Part shown: in pieces, positions 46,644 through 55,985 of the stretch
Position numbering within the stretch: the stretch's first letter is position 1
Layout: the number at the start of each line of letters is the position of its first letter
Assembly (NCBI GenBank): GCA_030280995.1
Contig: JASXTE010000012.1
Span: 11,630,001 to 11,694,000 of the forward strand
From: Hemileia vastatrix
Taxonomy: Eukaryota; Basidiomycota; Pucciniomycetes; Pucciniales; Zaghouaniaceae
Direction: 5' to 3'
Length of the DNA: 64,000 bases
Notes under the pieces: model-generated
What the model was told of the DNA's origin: nothing
What the model saw: the letters and a program-made list of their open reading frames with translations, nothing else
The model's database searches: none
Program-made: the position numbers and the translations under genes

Positions 46644-47396
46644 AGGCCAGTAGTTTCTGGCCAATCCAATGTTATGGACTCTGTTCTAGAAGGAATGAAT
46701 CAGGGTCAGGTTTCCCTTTCTTATGGGGAATTGTACGCTATCAGTCCTGGGTTGGCTGATAGACAAAAAAAATTGTTGACCAGGAGAAGGGTTTCTTCTG
46801 GGGAGGTGGAATACATTTGTGATTCTGCTGAGAAGTTTGGTGAGGGGTTGGAAACTCATTTTTCTGCTCCTCTGGGTTATGTCAATGTCACTATGAATGG
46901 CAGGGAGGCAAGGACATTAGTTTACTCAGGTTCTCAGATTTACCTGATTTCTTTGTTTGAGGCTAATCATCTGGGCATCCCCATCAACACAGGAATTGGT
47001 GGGAATTTAAGAGGGATTGGTGGCCATGTCACTGAGTTGATTGGGACAGCCAAATTTGTAAAGCTGGATGTTGGTGGAGCCTCTGGGAAGGATTATTTTT
47101 ACATTGCCAAAGGTAATGTAAAAGTTGTTTTGAATGGACCATTCTTGATGGATTCCCAGGCAAGAATTGGTTATCAGTTTGAAATGGGAATCAGTTTGTA
47201 GTTGACCAGTGAAGATGAGAGGAGGCTTCACATGAGGTTTTCATCTCCTGGAGATGATGTTTGGGAGACCAGGCCTGGCTTTTCTTCAATGTGCCAGTGC
47301 ATAGATTGTTGTAGGAGAAGAAAAGAAGTGGTTGCCGCCTCTGGTTTTTTGGATTGTGGTTCAGGCTCTTGTGAGAGTCTGTCTTTTTTAGAGTAA
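46644..47396 (+). pseudogene. Gypsy-B aspartic protease, active site lost
   Basis: It starts near MDSVLEGMNQGQVSLSYGEL. The block SGEVEYICDSAEKFGEGLET matches Gypsy-A. The active site reads TLVYSGSQIYLIS: the catalytic Asp has become Tyr (near 46921). LRGIGGHVTELIGTAKFV and FLMDSQARIGYQFEMGISL follow, then a stop and a short C-terminal part with HMRFSSPGDDVWETRPGF. It is inactive as read. Confidence 0.8.
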
Positions 47397-48240
47397 TAAG
47401 GGCTGATTTCCCTAGTGCTACAACCTCTCCCCAAGATAAGGAAATCCCAGGCTGTAGTAGGTCAGCTCCCTTGGAGATATACCAAGTGGATTTTCAACTT
47501 TCTCTTTTTAATGTTTCTCTTCTCTGCAAGTATTCTTCATGTTTTTTATCAAGTATCTGTTCTCTCTCAAGATTTTCAATTATTTTTAATTCAAGTTCAA
47601 AAATGAAGATTGGTTATATATCTTTATTGAAATATATGCAGAAAAGTTTTGGAGCAGTGAGATTGGGGTCTAAAAGTAAGTCCTCCCAATTGTGCACCAC
47701 TAGGGTTTCTTCTACACCTTTCAAAAACATTGCCTTGGCCACGTCTGTGAGCATTGGTGAAACCTCTGGTTATTCTTGTAGGATGGAATAAAACTCAAGA
47801 AAAGAAGATAAAAATTGCAAGATAACTGAGGAAAAGCAAGAAAAAAATCTGAAGATAATTAAAAAAGAAGAAAAGAATTATTTTTGTGAATATCATCAAG
47901 ATCAATTTTTGGGCCTCCAGCATGAGGTTAAACTGCACAAATTTTTGAAGAAAGAAGATCATCAAGATCAATTTTTGGACCTCCAGCATGAGGATAAACT
48001 GCATAATTTTAGAAGATGTGATTCAGAAGATGAATCAAGATTTTACGATTTGGAAGATGGAAGTGAGGATGAAGATTTGGAATTGCGGAAAAGTTGTGGA
48101 GTGGTGAGATTGGGGTCTAAAAGTAAGTCCTCCCAATTTTGCACTGCTAGGGTTTCTTCTACACCTTTCAAAACATTACCTGGGCCACACCAGTAAGAAA
48201 TGGGGATTCCCTTGGTTTTTTTTCCAGGTCTGGTGGTGAA
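47397..48240 (+). other. Gypsy-B protease-RT linker with duplications
   Basis: The linker is not similar to a known domain. A ~100-bp block (GAGATTGGGGTCTAAAAGTA onward) occurs twice, at 47640-47741 and 48087-48187. Between them a 66-bp tandem duplication (47894 and 47960) carries two CCTC/GAGG-type hairpin motifs at 47914 and 47980, encoding LQHEVKL and LQHEDKL. Confidence 0.65.
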
Positions 48241-49430
48241 GTTGTCCTGAAGATCCCTCAAGTTGATGGTGGAGCGGCAAAATATAAGAAGGTAGCGCAG
48301 AAGATTAGGCCTGTCAATGAGCCTATGCCTGTGGGTTTGAATCCTCCTTTGAAGAGGCCTTCATTATCAAGAGATCCGTACTGTACTCCTCTGCTGAAGA
48401 ATCCTCCAGATTTTGTGGAAACCGCTTGGGTGACTGTGGAAAGGTTGAAGGTTGTTAATTTTGGTCCTGATGGGTGCTTTCCTGATGAGGAAAAGAAGTT
48501 GTTGTTGCACGTTATTTTGCTCAGGGAGAAAGCAGTGGTATTTGTTGAAGAGGAAAGGGGTGTGTTAAAACACTCTCATGGGGAACCTTACTTGATTCCT
48601 GTGGTTTGTCATGAACCTAGGCAAATTAAACCTATTACAATTCCAGCTGCTATTAGGGATGATTTTGTGGAGATTGTTAGGGAAAGAGTCAGGATAGGAT
48701 TGTATGAACAATCAACTTCTAGTTACTCAAGTCTGTTTTCTGTGTTAAGAAACAGAATGGGAAGTTGAGGGTGGTGCATGATCTTAGGGCCTTGAATAGA
48801 GTCACTATGAAGGATGCAGGGATGCCACCAAGTGCAGAGGACTTTGTGGAAGCTTTTTCTGGAAGGGTATGTTATTTTTCGGGAGATATAATGGGCTGTT
48901 TTGATTAAAGGGAACTTCACACTGATTCACGGCCACTCACAATGTTTTAGACGCCTCTGGGATGATTTCAGCTCACTAGGTTGCCTCAAGGAGCAACTAA
49001 TTAAGTAGAAGTATATCAAGCTCAAATGGCTTTGATTTTACAGAATGAGGTTCCAACTCATGCTGGTATTTTTATTGATGAAGGTGGAATTAAAGGACCC
49101 TCCACTGATTATGGAAATGAAGTGCTGAAGGAGAATCCAGGAATAAGGAGATTTGTTTGGGAATATGAAATTACTCTAGAGAGAGTATTTTTTAGAATTG
49201 AAGAGGCTTGTTTGACCATTTCTGGGTCAAAGGTCTGTTGTTGTGTTCCTGCTCTGGAAATTCTGGGTCATTTTGTATGAAAGGAGGGAAGGATTATGGC
49301 AAAGAAGAAAGTTAATAAAATTCAGTCATGGCCAAGGCCCAAAAATACTACTGAAGTTAGGGGTTTTTTGGGAGTTTGTGTGTACGTCAGGTTTTTTATT
49401 AAAGATCTTTCTTTGTTGGCTTCACCCTTG
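48241..49430 (+). pseudogene. Gypsy-B reverse transcriptase
   Basis: Motifs parallel Gypsy-A: RPSLSRDPYCTPLLKNPP, NFGPDGCFPDEEKKLLLHV, ERVRIGLYEQSTSSYSS, VVHDLRALNRVT, and TPLG-stop-FQLTRLPQGATN. IFIDEGGIKGPSTDYGNEVL follows, with FIDD changed to FIDE at 49077-49082, then LEILGHFV and VRGFLGVCVYVRFFIKDLS. Stops also occur within the block GCFD-stop-RELHTDSRPL. It is inactive as read. Confidence 0.85.
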
Positions 49431-50282
49431 AGAAGGTTGACCAGAAAAGATGTGAAGTGTGTATGGACTGAAGAGTGTGAAGAGGCTTTTCAGAAATTGA
49501 AGAAGGTGGTAGGTGAAGATATTATTCTGCACAAGTTGGATTATGGAAGGGAAGCTGGAAAAATTTATCTGAAGGTGGACTCAAGTTATATTGCTGCTGG
49601 TGCTGTTTTGTCTCAGGAAGATTAAGCTGGGAAGGCTAGGCCAGTAAGGTATGAGTCTGTAGTTTTTAATGAGGTGGAATCTAGGTATTCTCAGACAAAG
49701 TTGTAATTGTGTGGTGGAGCAAAAATTTTGAAGAAGCTACAAACTGTTTTGTGGGTGCAGAATTTTGAGCTGCAGATGGATGCTAAATCTCTGGTTAAAA
49801 TGATCAATACACCTAGTCTTCCAAATGCTCCAATGAATAGGTGGGTGGCATTTATTCAACATTTTTATTTTGACCTGGTGCACAAGCCAGGTATGACTTT
49901 TACAATGCCAGATGAATTATCAAGAAGGCCACCCACAGATTATGATTCTGATTCTGAAGAATTTGATGAAGATGTTCCAGTGGTTAGGGCCAGGGCAAAG
50001 GGTGCTGAAGATTTGTCTCTCCTCCCCCAAGAGGCTAAACTGGATGATTGTTCTTGCCTCCACCAAGAGGTTATACTGGATGGTTCTGATCTTGATTCTG
50101 GTGATCAGGATGTTTTTATTGATAAAGATGGGGCAGTTGTTTGGGATGGCTCAAAATTGGAGAATGGTGTTTTTGTTGGTGAAATGGATTCTTTTAAGAT
50201 TCAGTGGAGGAAAAAGGAGGTGCCAAAGTTTATGTATTTTTGTCCTGGATGGGCCAGTTGTGTTGCTCATGCGTACACTTGA
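49431..50282 (+). pseudogene. Gypsy-B RNase H and RH-IN linker
   Basis: The block AFQKLKKVVGEDIILHKLDY, VDSSYIAAGAVLSQED-stop, VRYESVVFNEVESRYSQTKL and FELQMDAKSLVKMINTPSLP leads to WVAFIQHFYFDLVHKPGM and MPDELSRRPP. The acidic linker then holds SLLPQEAKLDD and SCLHQEVILDG, encoded by hairpin motifs at 50021 and 50057. The last part has a stop after AHAYT. Confidence 0.8.
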
Positions 50283-51611
50283 GAATTTTATGACAGGGTT
50301 TTACCCTTGGATATTGTTTTGTTGGATTTTGAAGATGAGACCTGGGGTCAGATTGGGTTTTATTTTATTATGGTTGAATATCTGTTAACCTTAGAAAGGC
50401 CAGATACTTGTGATGATGATACTTGGGTGGCAATCAAGAAGAAGAGTCCTGGATTTTATGTGTCAGGAAGGAGGTTGATGAGGAGGAGATATACAAATCC
50501 TCAAGTGATGGTGACTCAGAAGAAGGGTTAAGAATTGGTTTTGAAGTCTTTGAATGAAGACCTTGGTCATAGAGGCTTTGGGGAGACTTATAGAAGAGTA
50601 GCAGATAGATTTTGGTGGCCAGGTATGAAGTTGGCTGTGCAGGGTTGGGTTCAATCTTGTGAAAAATGTCAAAGAAGAAGTCACTTGAAACCTAAAGAGG
50701 TTGGCTGTGCTACTGGTGAAACAACTGTGTTTAGAAGAGTCATTTTGGGTGCTGTCCATATCAAAGAGGGCAGGTATAAATACTTGATTTTTTCCAGGGA
50801 TGATTTGTCTGGTTGGGTTGAGGCGGTGCCTCTGGTAAATTTGACTACCAAGAATGTGGTAGAATTTTCAAAGAAAGAATGGGTATTTAGGTATGGGTTG
50901 ATGAAGTTGGTGACTTTTGATGGTGGGCCAGAGTTTAAATCTGAATTTAAAGAAGCTGTGGCAAGTATTGGTTCTAAAGTCAGAGTGGATACACCTTACT
51001 ATCCTGAAGCTGAAGGCATGGTTGAAAGAGGCCATCAAGTTATCAAGAATGCTTTGGTTAAGATGTGTGGAGATAGTGCTGAAAAGTGGAGGCATTATTT
51101 ACCTTTGGTGTTATTTTCTGATATGGTCACTGTAAAAAGGACAACTGGCTATTCTCCTTATGAATTAATTTTTGGGCAGAAAGCTGTTCTACCAGTGGAC
51201 TTGGAAGCAGTCTCTTATCTTGGAATTGATTGAGATGATATATGCTCAACAGAATATTTGCTCTGTGTCAGGATGCAAAAGTTGAAATGTAGAGAGGAAT
51301 GTCAAGAGAAGGCATACTCTAGAATGATGAAGATAAGAAATCAATCAGTCAGATACTGGGACAAGAAGTTGGCTCATAGACTCAGGAATCCCTTGAAGCC
51401 TGGTTGTTTGGTTTTGGTGTATAATAGAAGTTTAGAGAGTCAGTGGGGATAGATGTTTGCTGACAGATGGAATGGACCTTACAGATTCAGATCTTAGGTG
51501 TCTGGAGGTTCTTATGTTTTAGAGGAATTAGATGGTGCAGTCTTAAAGAAGAGAGTGGCTGCAGATCAGGTGAAGAGATTTTATCCTAGAGGCAGGAAAA
51601 GTGAAGAATAT
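50283..51611 (+). pseudogene. Gypsy-B integrase region
   Basis: A linker (DIVLLDFEDETWGQIGFYF) leads to TQKKG, a TAA at the same codon as in Gypsy-A, then the H2C2 zinc region SLNEDLGHRG...SCEKCQ, in which the first His has become Asn. In the core the first catalytic Asp is Gly (VILGAVHIKEG), while TFDGGPEFKSEF and GMVERGHQ keep the second Asp and the Glu. A TGA follows SYLGID near 51231. The C-terminal part reads SVRYWDKKLAHRLRNPLKPG and SLESQWG-stop, ending near 51611. It is inactive as read. Confidence 0.85.
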
Positions 51612-51748
51612 TGACTCTGAAATAAGGATAAACTATGGACCATTCTTTAATTTTGGGTTTTTGTGATGCTGTGCATCTGTTTTGTTGGAAACTTTCTGTT
51701 AGTAAGTACCCAGGGGTAGGGCTTCTAGATTTTATTTTGGCAAGTGTG

Positions 51749-51789
51749 GGGGTAACTGATGGGATGGCTGATCTAACAAAAGTTACCCC
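51749..51789 (+). other. GGGGTAACT hairpin 1 of Gypsy-B
   Basis: Stem GGGGTAACT/AGTTACCCC (9 bp) with a 23-nt loop. The upstream flank CTTCTAGATTTTATTTTGGC is shared with hairpin 2. Confidence 0.75.
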
Positions 51790-52007
51790 AGATTGTCTGT
51801 TTCCAACCCCTTCTCTTGATTTGGTTGAACCATAGTATTGGTTTCTCTTCACAGTTTTTTAGTCCTATATGACTTTAAACCGGAAATTCTTTAGGTATTC
51901 AAGTGCCAAACTCTTCACGCTTATTGGTTTTGGTTAAATGTGTTGGATTTTGTGTTTTGTTAGAAGGTACCAAGGGGGGGCTTCTAGATTTTATTTTGGA
52001 AAGTGTG

Positions 52008-52049
52008 GGGGTAACTGATGAGCTGACTGCTCTGTAGAACAGTTACCCC
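52008..52049 (+). other. GGGGTAACTG hairpin 2 of Gypsy-B
   Basis: Stem GGGG-TAACTG/CAGTTA-CCCC (10 bp) with a 22-nt loop ATGAGCTGACTGCTCTGTAG. Confidence 0.8.
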
Positions 52050-52788
52050 ATAATGTCCGCTTCAAGTATTTTTGTTTTTCCTAGTTGAATCCTAGTTTTA
52101 GTTTTTGTTATTCAGGTTTCAAGTCTACTATGACTTTAAACTAGCCTACTGGCTTGGGACAGGCTTCTTTCATCTATTTGGTTTGGTGGGGGATCACTGG
52201 TGGTCTCCCATTATTTTTACTTATTGGAGGGAGCCCACCCAGTGATCATTTCCTTGGACTGGACTTTCTATGGATCTGGATTTTTTTCTTTTTCTTTTCT
52301 TTAATTTTTGTTTCTATAGTTAGATAGCAGTTTTAGATTATTTTCTTTTTTCTCTTTTTTTCTTTTAATTTTTTATGGGAGTTATTAGGATATAAAGAGG
52401 GAAAAATCACAAAATTATATTATATGGTGTTACCACATCAGGGTCACCTGGATGTGGGCAAGCATTGGTTGGGAAAGGCTCATCAATTGACTGGGAAATG
52501 CTACCTTCTTTCTTTCTATTATTATTCTCTCAATTTCTAATTATTTCATCTTTATTTTTTATTTCAATTCATTTAAAAATTATTGAACAGTGTATCCACA
52601 ACAAGGTGCACTTGGATGTGGGTAAGGTATCAGGGGATCAGCTCATCAAATGGCTGGGGGATACCATTAGTAACTATTATTTGTCTCATGTTATTATATT
52701 ATTCATTTAATTTTAATATTTCAACTCTTATATTTTTGGTTAATTTTGTTATTTATTTTCAAGTTTTTTTTAGTATGTTAGTAGTTTA

Positions 52789-52870
52789 AAATAAAAATAA
52801 AATAAAATAAATATAATAGTATTTAAAATAAAATAAATAAATAAATAAAATAAAAATAAAAATAAAACAA
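52789..52870 (+). repeat. A-rich (A3-5T)n simple repeat
   Basis: About 80 bp of AAAATAAAATAAA-type sequence. It sits in the same part of the element, and on the same element strand, as the 1.2 kb (TAAAAAA)n array of Gypsy-A. Confidence 0.7.
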
Positions 52871-52946
52871 TTTCTTTTATATATATTTCTGTTAATTATT
52901 ATTGTTCTCCCTATTAAGTGACTTATTAATTTCTCTCTTGTTTATT

Positions 52947-54502
52947 TTAATGTCTGGAAGAAGAAGCCTCCAGAAGTTGGTCCGTATTATGGTGGCGTTT
53001 TTTCTTTTTGTTAGGATTGGAAGAAGAACTGTGTTCTTTGTGGTGTAGGCCACTGGAAAGAGTATAAGGATTGTAATGGTCAGGTACCCGAGTGGAAGGT
53101 AATTTTTGGGAAGAAGTGGAAGAAGCAGCGATCAAGTGTTGGAAGGTGCGCTTGATTATTCTAGACATCTTCAAGTGGTCATCAAGGAGCTGTTTTCTCA
53201 GCTTCTTTTCAAAGTCATTCAATGGACCATGGAGGGCAAAGGCCTTAAGCATGTTTGAACACATCATGCTTAGATGTTGTTTCATGTCAGCCTAATCCAG
53301 CGTTAAGGTAGTTTCTAGAGGTTGGCCAATCCCAATTTTAGTTTCAGGAGGCGGGGTTCCAGCTACACAGAAGAATTAGATCAGTAATTGTTCTCTGTTA
53401 AAGAAATTGGATTTATTAATTTTGTACTTACAGATTGGAAGTTCATCAAATTTGTAAGCGGCCGGGATTTGAGCTGTTGAAGAAAGCTGAATTGATGTTG
53501 AAGGAGGGTCAACCAAATAGAGGTATGGATTCTCATGATCATTCTCTAAATGGTGTTGAGAAGATGAAGGAGAATAAGGGCGTTCCTGTAGCCTGGTTGG
53601 AGCAGCAGGGCTGCTGTTGTTGTCGTGGACATTATTATTACTTGGCTCAGTTGGGTTGGACACTGGTGGTGGAGAACCAGGGTTGTTGAAGGAAGGATCA
53701 GGAGAAGGTGACCTGGATGCTGATTGTGATTTGCTAGATGAAGATCTAGAAGAAAGGGAACCATCAGAAAAATAATTGGGGGCCAGAAGAGAGGTGTAGT
53801 TAGTTCTTATTGAAGTAATCGGAGATTTTTGTTTGGAAGCAGTGTTGTGTGCTCTGGTGTTTTCAGAAGGTCCTCTGGCAGGTTTCTTAGAGATGTTGGA
53901 ATTTTTGGGGTTGTCTGGGGAAGAAATTTTGTGTGTATGCATTGCTCTGGGAGCACTAGGAAGTGGTTGTGTAGAGTTGTTGGTGTTTAATGGTTTATTT
54001 TGGCTGTTATCTAGCTGAATTTGGGAGTTTTGAGCCTGATTTTTGCTTTCTGGCAAGGCAGGCGGGCCGCCTGGACAGGGTCTAGCAGCCTGGGAGCTGA
54101 TTTTGAAGCTGATTTGGCCAGATTTGCTGAGATAAAAGCAGATTCTTGAGAAGATAAAGCAGGTCTTTTAGGGAGTGTTTTGGGAATAGAACGGAGTGAT
54201 CTTCTGGAAGGAGTAGAAGATAAGGAAGAAGAAGCAGGCTCAAGTTCTGGTGACTTGGTAAGAGATCTGAAAATATATTTGTGTGAAGGTGAAGGCGGAG
54301 GTATTGGATAGTTGGGGTCTCTGTCACATCTTTTCTTTTTAGAATTGCAAGAATAACAGGCTCTGTTATAGAATTTGGCTTGAGGAGTAGGAAGAGTGAA
54401 GGTACAAGGTCTGCAGATGTGGATGCACTGTTTACAAGCAAAGTCCTTTGGAGCAGTGAAACAGGGAAGGTCTGATGGGTCAAAGTCTGGGAATTCAGCC
54501 AT
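52947..54502 (-). pseudogene. Antisense Zn2Cys6-like gene inside Gypsy-B
   Basis: The ATG at 54502 starts MAEFPDFDPSDLPCFTAPKD. Cys residues at 23, 26, 33, 49, 52 and 59 give C-x2-C-x6-C-x15-C-x2-C-x6-C, close to the fungal Zn2Cys6 spacing; the basic run SKKKRCD lies in the second half. A Ser/Pro-rich middle follows, with one frameshift near 54056. A 69-nt intron (53363-53431, GTAAGT...TGTGTAG) joins in frame to a C-terminal exon with KQHLSMMCSNMLKAFALHGP, ENDFEKK-like helices and a basic KKKKRHH tail. That exon carries one TAG. A role as a DNA- or RNA-binding nuclear protein is plausible but unproven. The gene lies antisense between integrase and 3' LTR. Confidence 0.6.
53363..53431 (-). other. 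Intron of the antisense Cys-rich gene
   Basis: GTAAGTAC...TACTGAT...TGTGTAG, 69 nt. Removing it continues the Ser/Pro-rich frame into the helical C-terminal exon. Confidence 0.55.
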
Positions 54503-54653
54503 GATCTGTGAAGTAAAAATAATGAAGAAAAATGAGATGAATGAAAATTTTTTCAGTGATGTGTAGATAATTATGAAAGAGTGGAAGTTCAGCAGGTTGG
54601 CTTTGGAGCATGGTGCATGGAGGTGGCTCCGTCCTTATATGCAAAATGTGGTT

Positions 54654-55258
54654 AGTCTATCAAGAATTTAAACTGAACAATGTTAGTCCTCCAAGACTTT
54701 AAACTGGCTGATTAAAATTTTATTTCAAGAATTTGAATCCTCTATGGACCCATAGTCCATCAAGACCTTAAACTGAACACTGGAAGTCCTCCAAGACTTA
54801 AAACTGGATGGTAATTTAAAGATTTCTTCAAGATTTTTATTTTTTTATTACTACTGTGGATTTGTAAACCGTAAAGACTTTAAACTGAACACTGTGGATA
54901 GTCCCCCAAGACTATAAACTGAGGATGGTTGTTGGTTGAGTCCTTCAGGACTATAAACTGATAATGTGGAGCTGGTGTGATTCTGGCAGAGGGCATCCAA
55001 GGAGGAGTCTCTGAATTTTGTTAAGGCAAGTGTGGGGGTAACTGATGAACTGGCTTCTCTGTAGAACAGTTACCCCAGAATTTTAGTTTGTTTCTTTGGG
55101 CTTTAATGTTTTGATCTCTGGTTCTTTCTTTTGATTTAGGTTTTGAGTCCCCCAAGACTATAAACTGAGGGTTTTTGAGTCCCACAAGACTATAAAATGA
55201 GGGATGTTAGTCCCCCAAGACTTAAAACTGAGGATTAGTCCCCCAAGACTTTAAAATG
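54654..55258 (+). repeat. Gypsy-B array of the hairpin-TAAACTG motif
   Basis: Eleven copies start at 54654, 54685, 54754, 54785, 54873 (degenerate), 54900, 54939, 55146, 55178, 55209 and 55237. Most read AGTC, six nucleotides, GACT, then WTAAACTG. The AGTC/GACT stem is perfect in eight of them. No open frame runs through the array. Confidence 0.85.
55035..55076 (+). other. GGGGTAACTG hairpin 3 of Gypsy-B
   Basis: Stem GGGGTAACTG/CAGTTACCCC (10 bp, perfect) with a 22-nt loop. It lies within the motif array and about 3 kb from hairpins 1 and 2. Confidence 0.8.
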
Positions 55259-55447
55259 AGGAGTTTTTTGTTTATTTTTATTTATAAATAAAGATTTTTG
55301 GGCAAGAAGTAATTACAGGAAAGAATCAAGAGATGTAACAAAATTTTCAGCATTGGCTTTGAACTGGTGGATGAGGTTCTTCCTTTTCTCAAGGTCCTGT
55401 GGGTTCCTGGCAGGAGTGGATTGGAAGTAATTTAGGATGAGATGCTT

Positions 55448-55937
55448 CTATTGAGAAGAATGTTTTTGGAAGTTGTCTTTGATGGTGGGCAATGGATTAG
55501 GTGGGGGTTCTTCAATGGTTCCCACATTGTCATCATCACTGTTTGGATGTAAATGAACTGGAACTTTGTCAGATTGAATTTCAGTATGAAGAATTATTGG
55601 GCTTACCATCAGAAGGACCAGGGATGGAAGAGCTAGTTTTTGTAGTGGGGTTGGCACTCTATTTTGAAGGGTGTAATTTGTTGACCAGTCTTGGAATCAG
55701 GATGGATGGTCTAGATCTTTCACTTCTGGTGGAAGGTGGATCAGATTGTGGAGGAGTAGAATATGTTGAGGAGGACAATGGACCAGTTCTGAAACAAGTC
55801 TTCTTCCTAGAGTGACAGGCATCACAGGAGGTTCTATAGGTATGAGCTGGTGGTATGATGGTACAGATGAGATTTTTGTCAATGCAGTATTGGCAAGGAC
55901 CCATGTCAGTAGCAGATTTAGAAAGAAAGCTGAACAT
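55448..55937 (-). pseudogene. Second antisense six-cysteine reading frame in Gypsy-B
   Basis: The ATG at 55937 starts MFSFLSKSATDMGPCQYCID. Cys residues at 15, 18, 25, 38, 41 and 48 give C-x2-C-x6-C-x12-C-x2-C-x6-C, exactly the classical Zn2Cys6 spacing, with SCDACHSRKKTC as the second half. A Ser/Pro-rich segment and a stop near 55660 follow. A second open part to 55448 (acidic, SDDDNVGTIEEPPPNPLPT) may be a further exon. It is a shorter relative of the gene at 52947-54502, and its start lies only about 50 bp from the 3' LTR. Confidence 0.5.
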
Positions 55938-55975
55938 GGTGGTTGTGATGAAGGAGAATGTGGAAATTCTTTATT

Positions 55976-55985
55976 GGAGGGAGGA
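55976..55985 (+). other. Gypsy-B polypurine tract
   Basis: GGAGGGAGGA lies directly before the 3' LTR start TGTGGTATTCC. It is identical to the tract of Gypsy-A. Confidence 0.8.

Larger units (their letters stand above)
51612..52788. other. Gypsy-B 3' non-coding region, first part
   Basis: No gene is present. It holds two GGGGTAACT hairpins, two hairpin-TAAACTG motifs (51861, 52122) and a duplicated GGGCTTCTAGATTTTATT block (51719 and 51977). Confidence 0.6.

Noticed and set aside
53376..54018. + strand open frames opposite the antisense Cys-rich gene
   Set aside because: The - strand frame has a domain, a consistent composition and an intron; the + strand frames are shadows.
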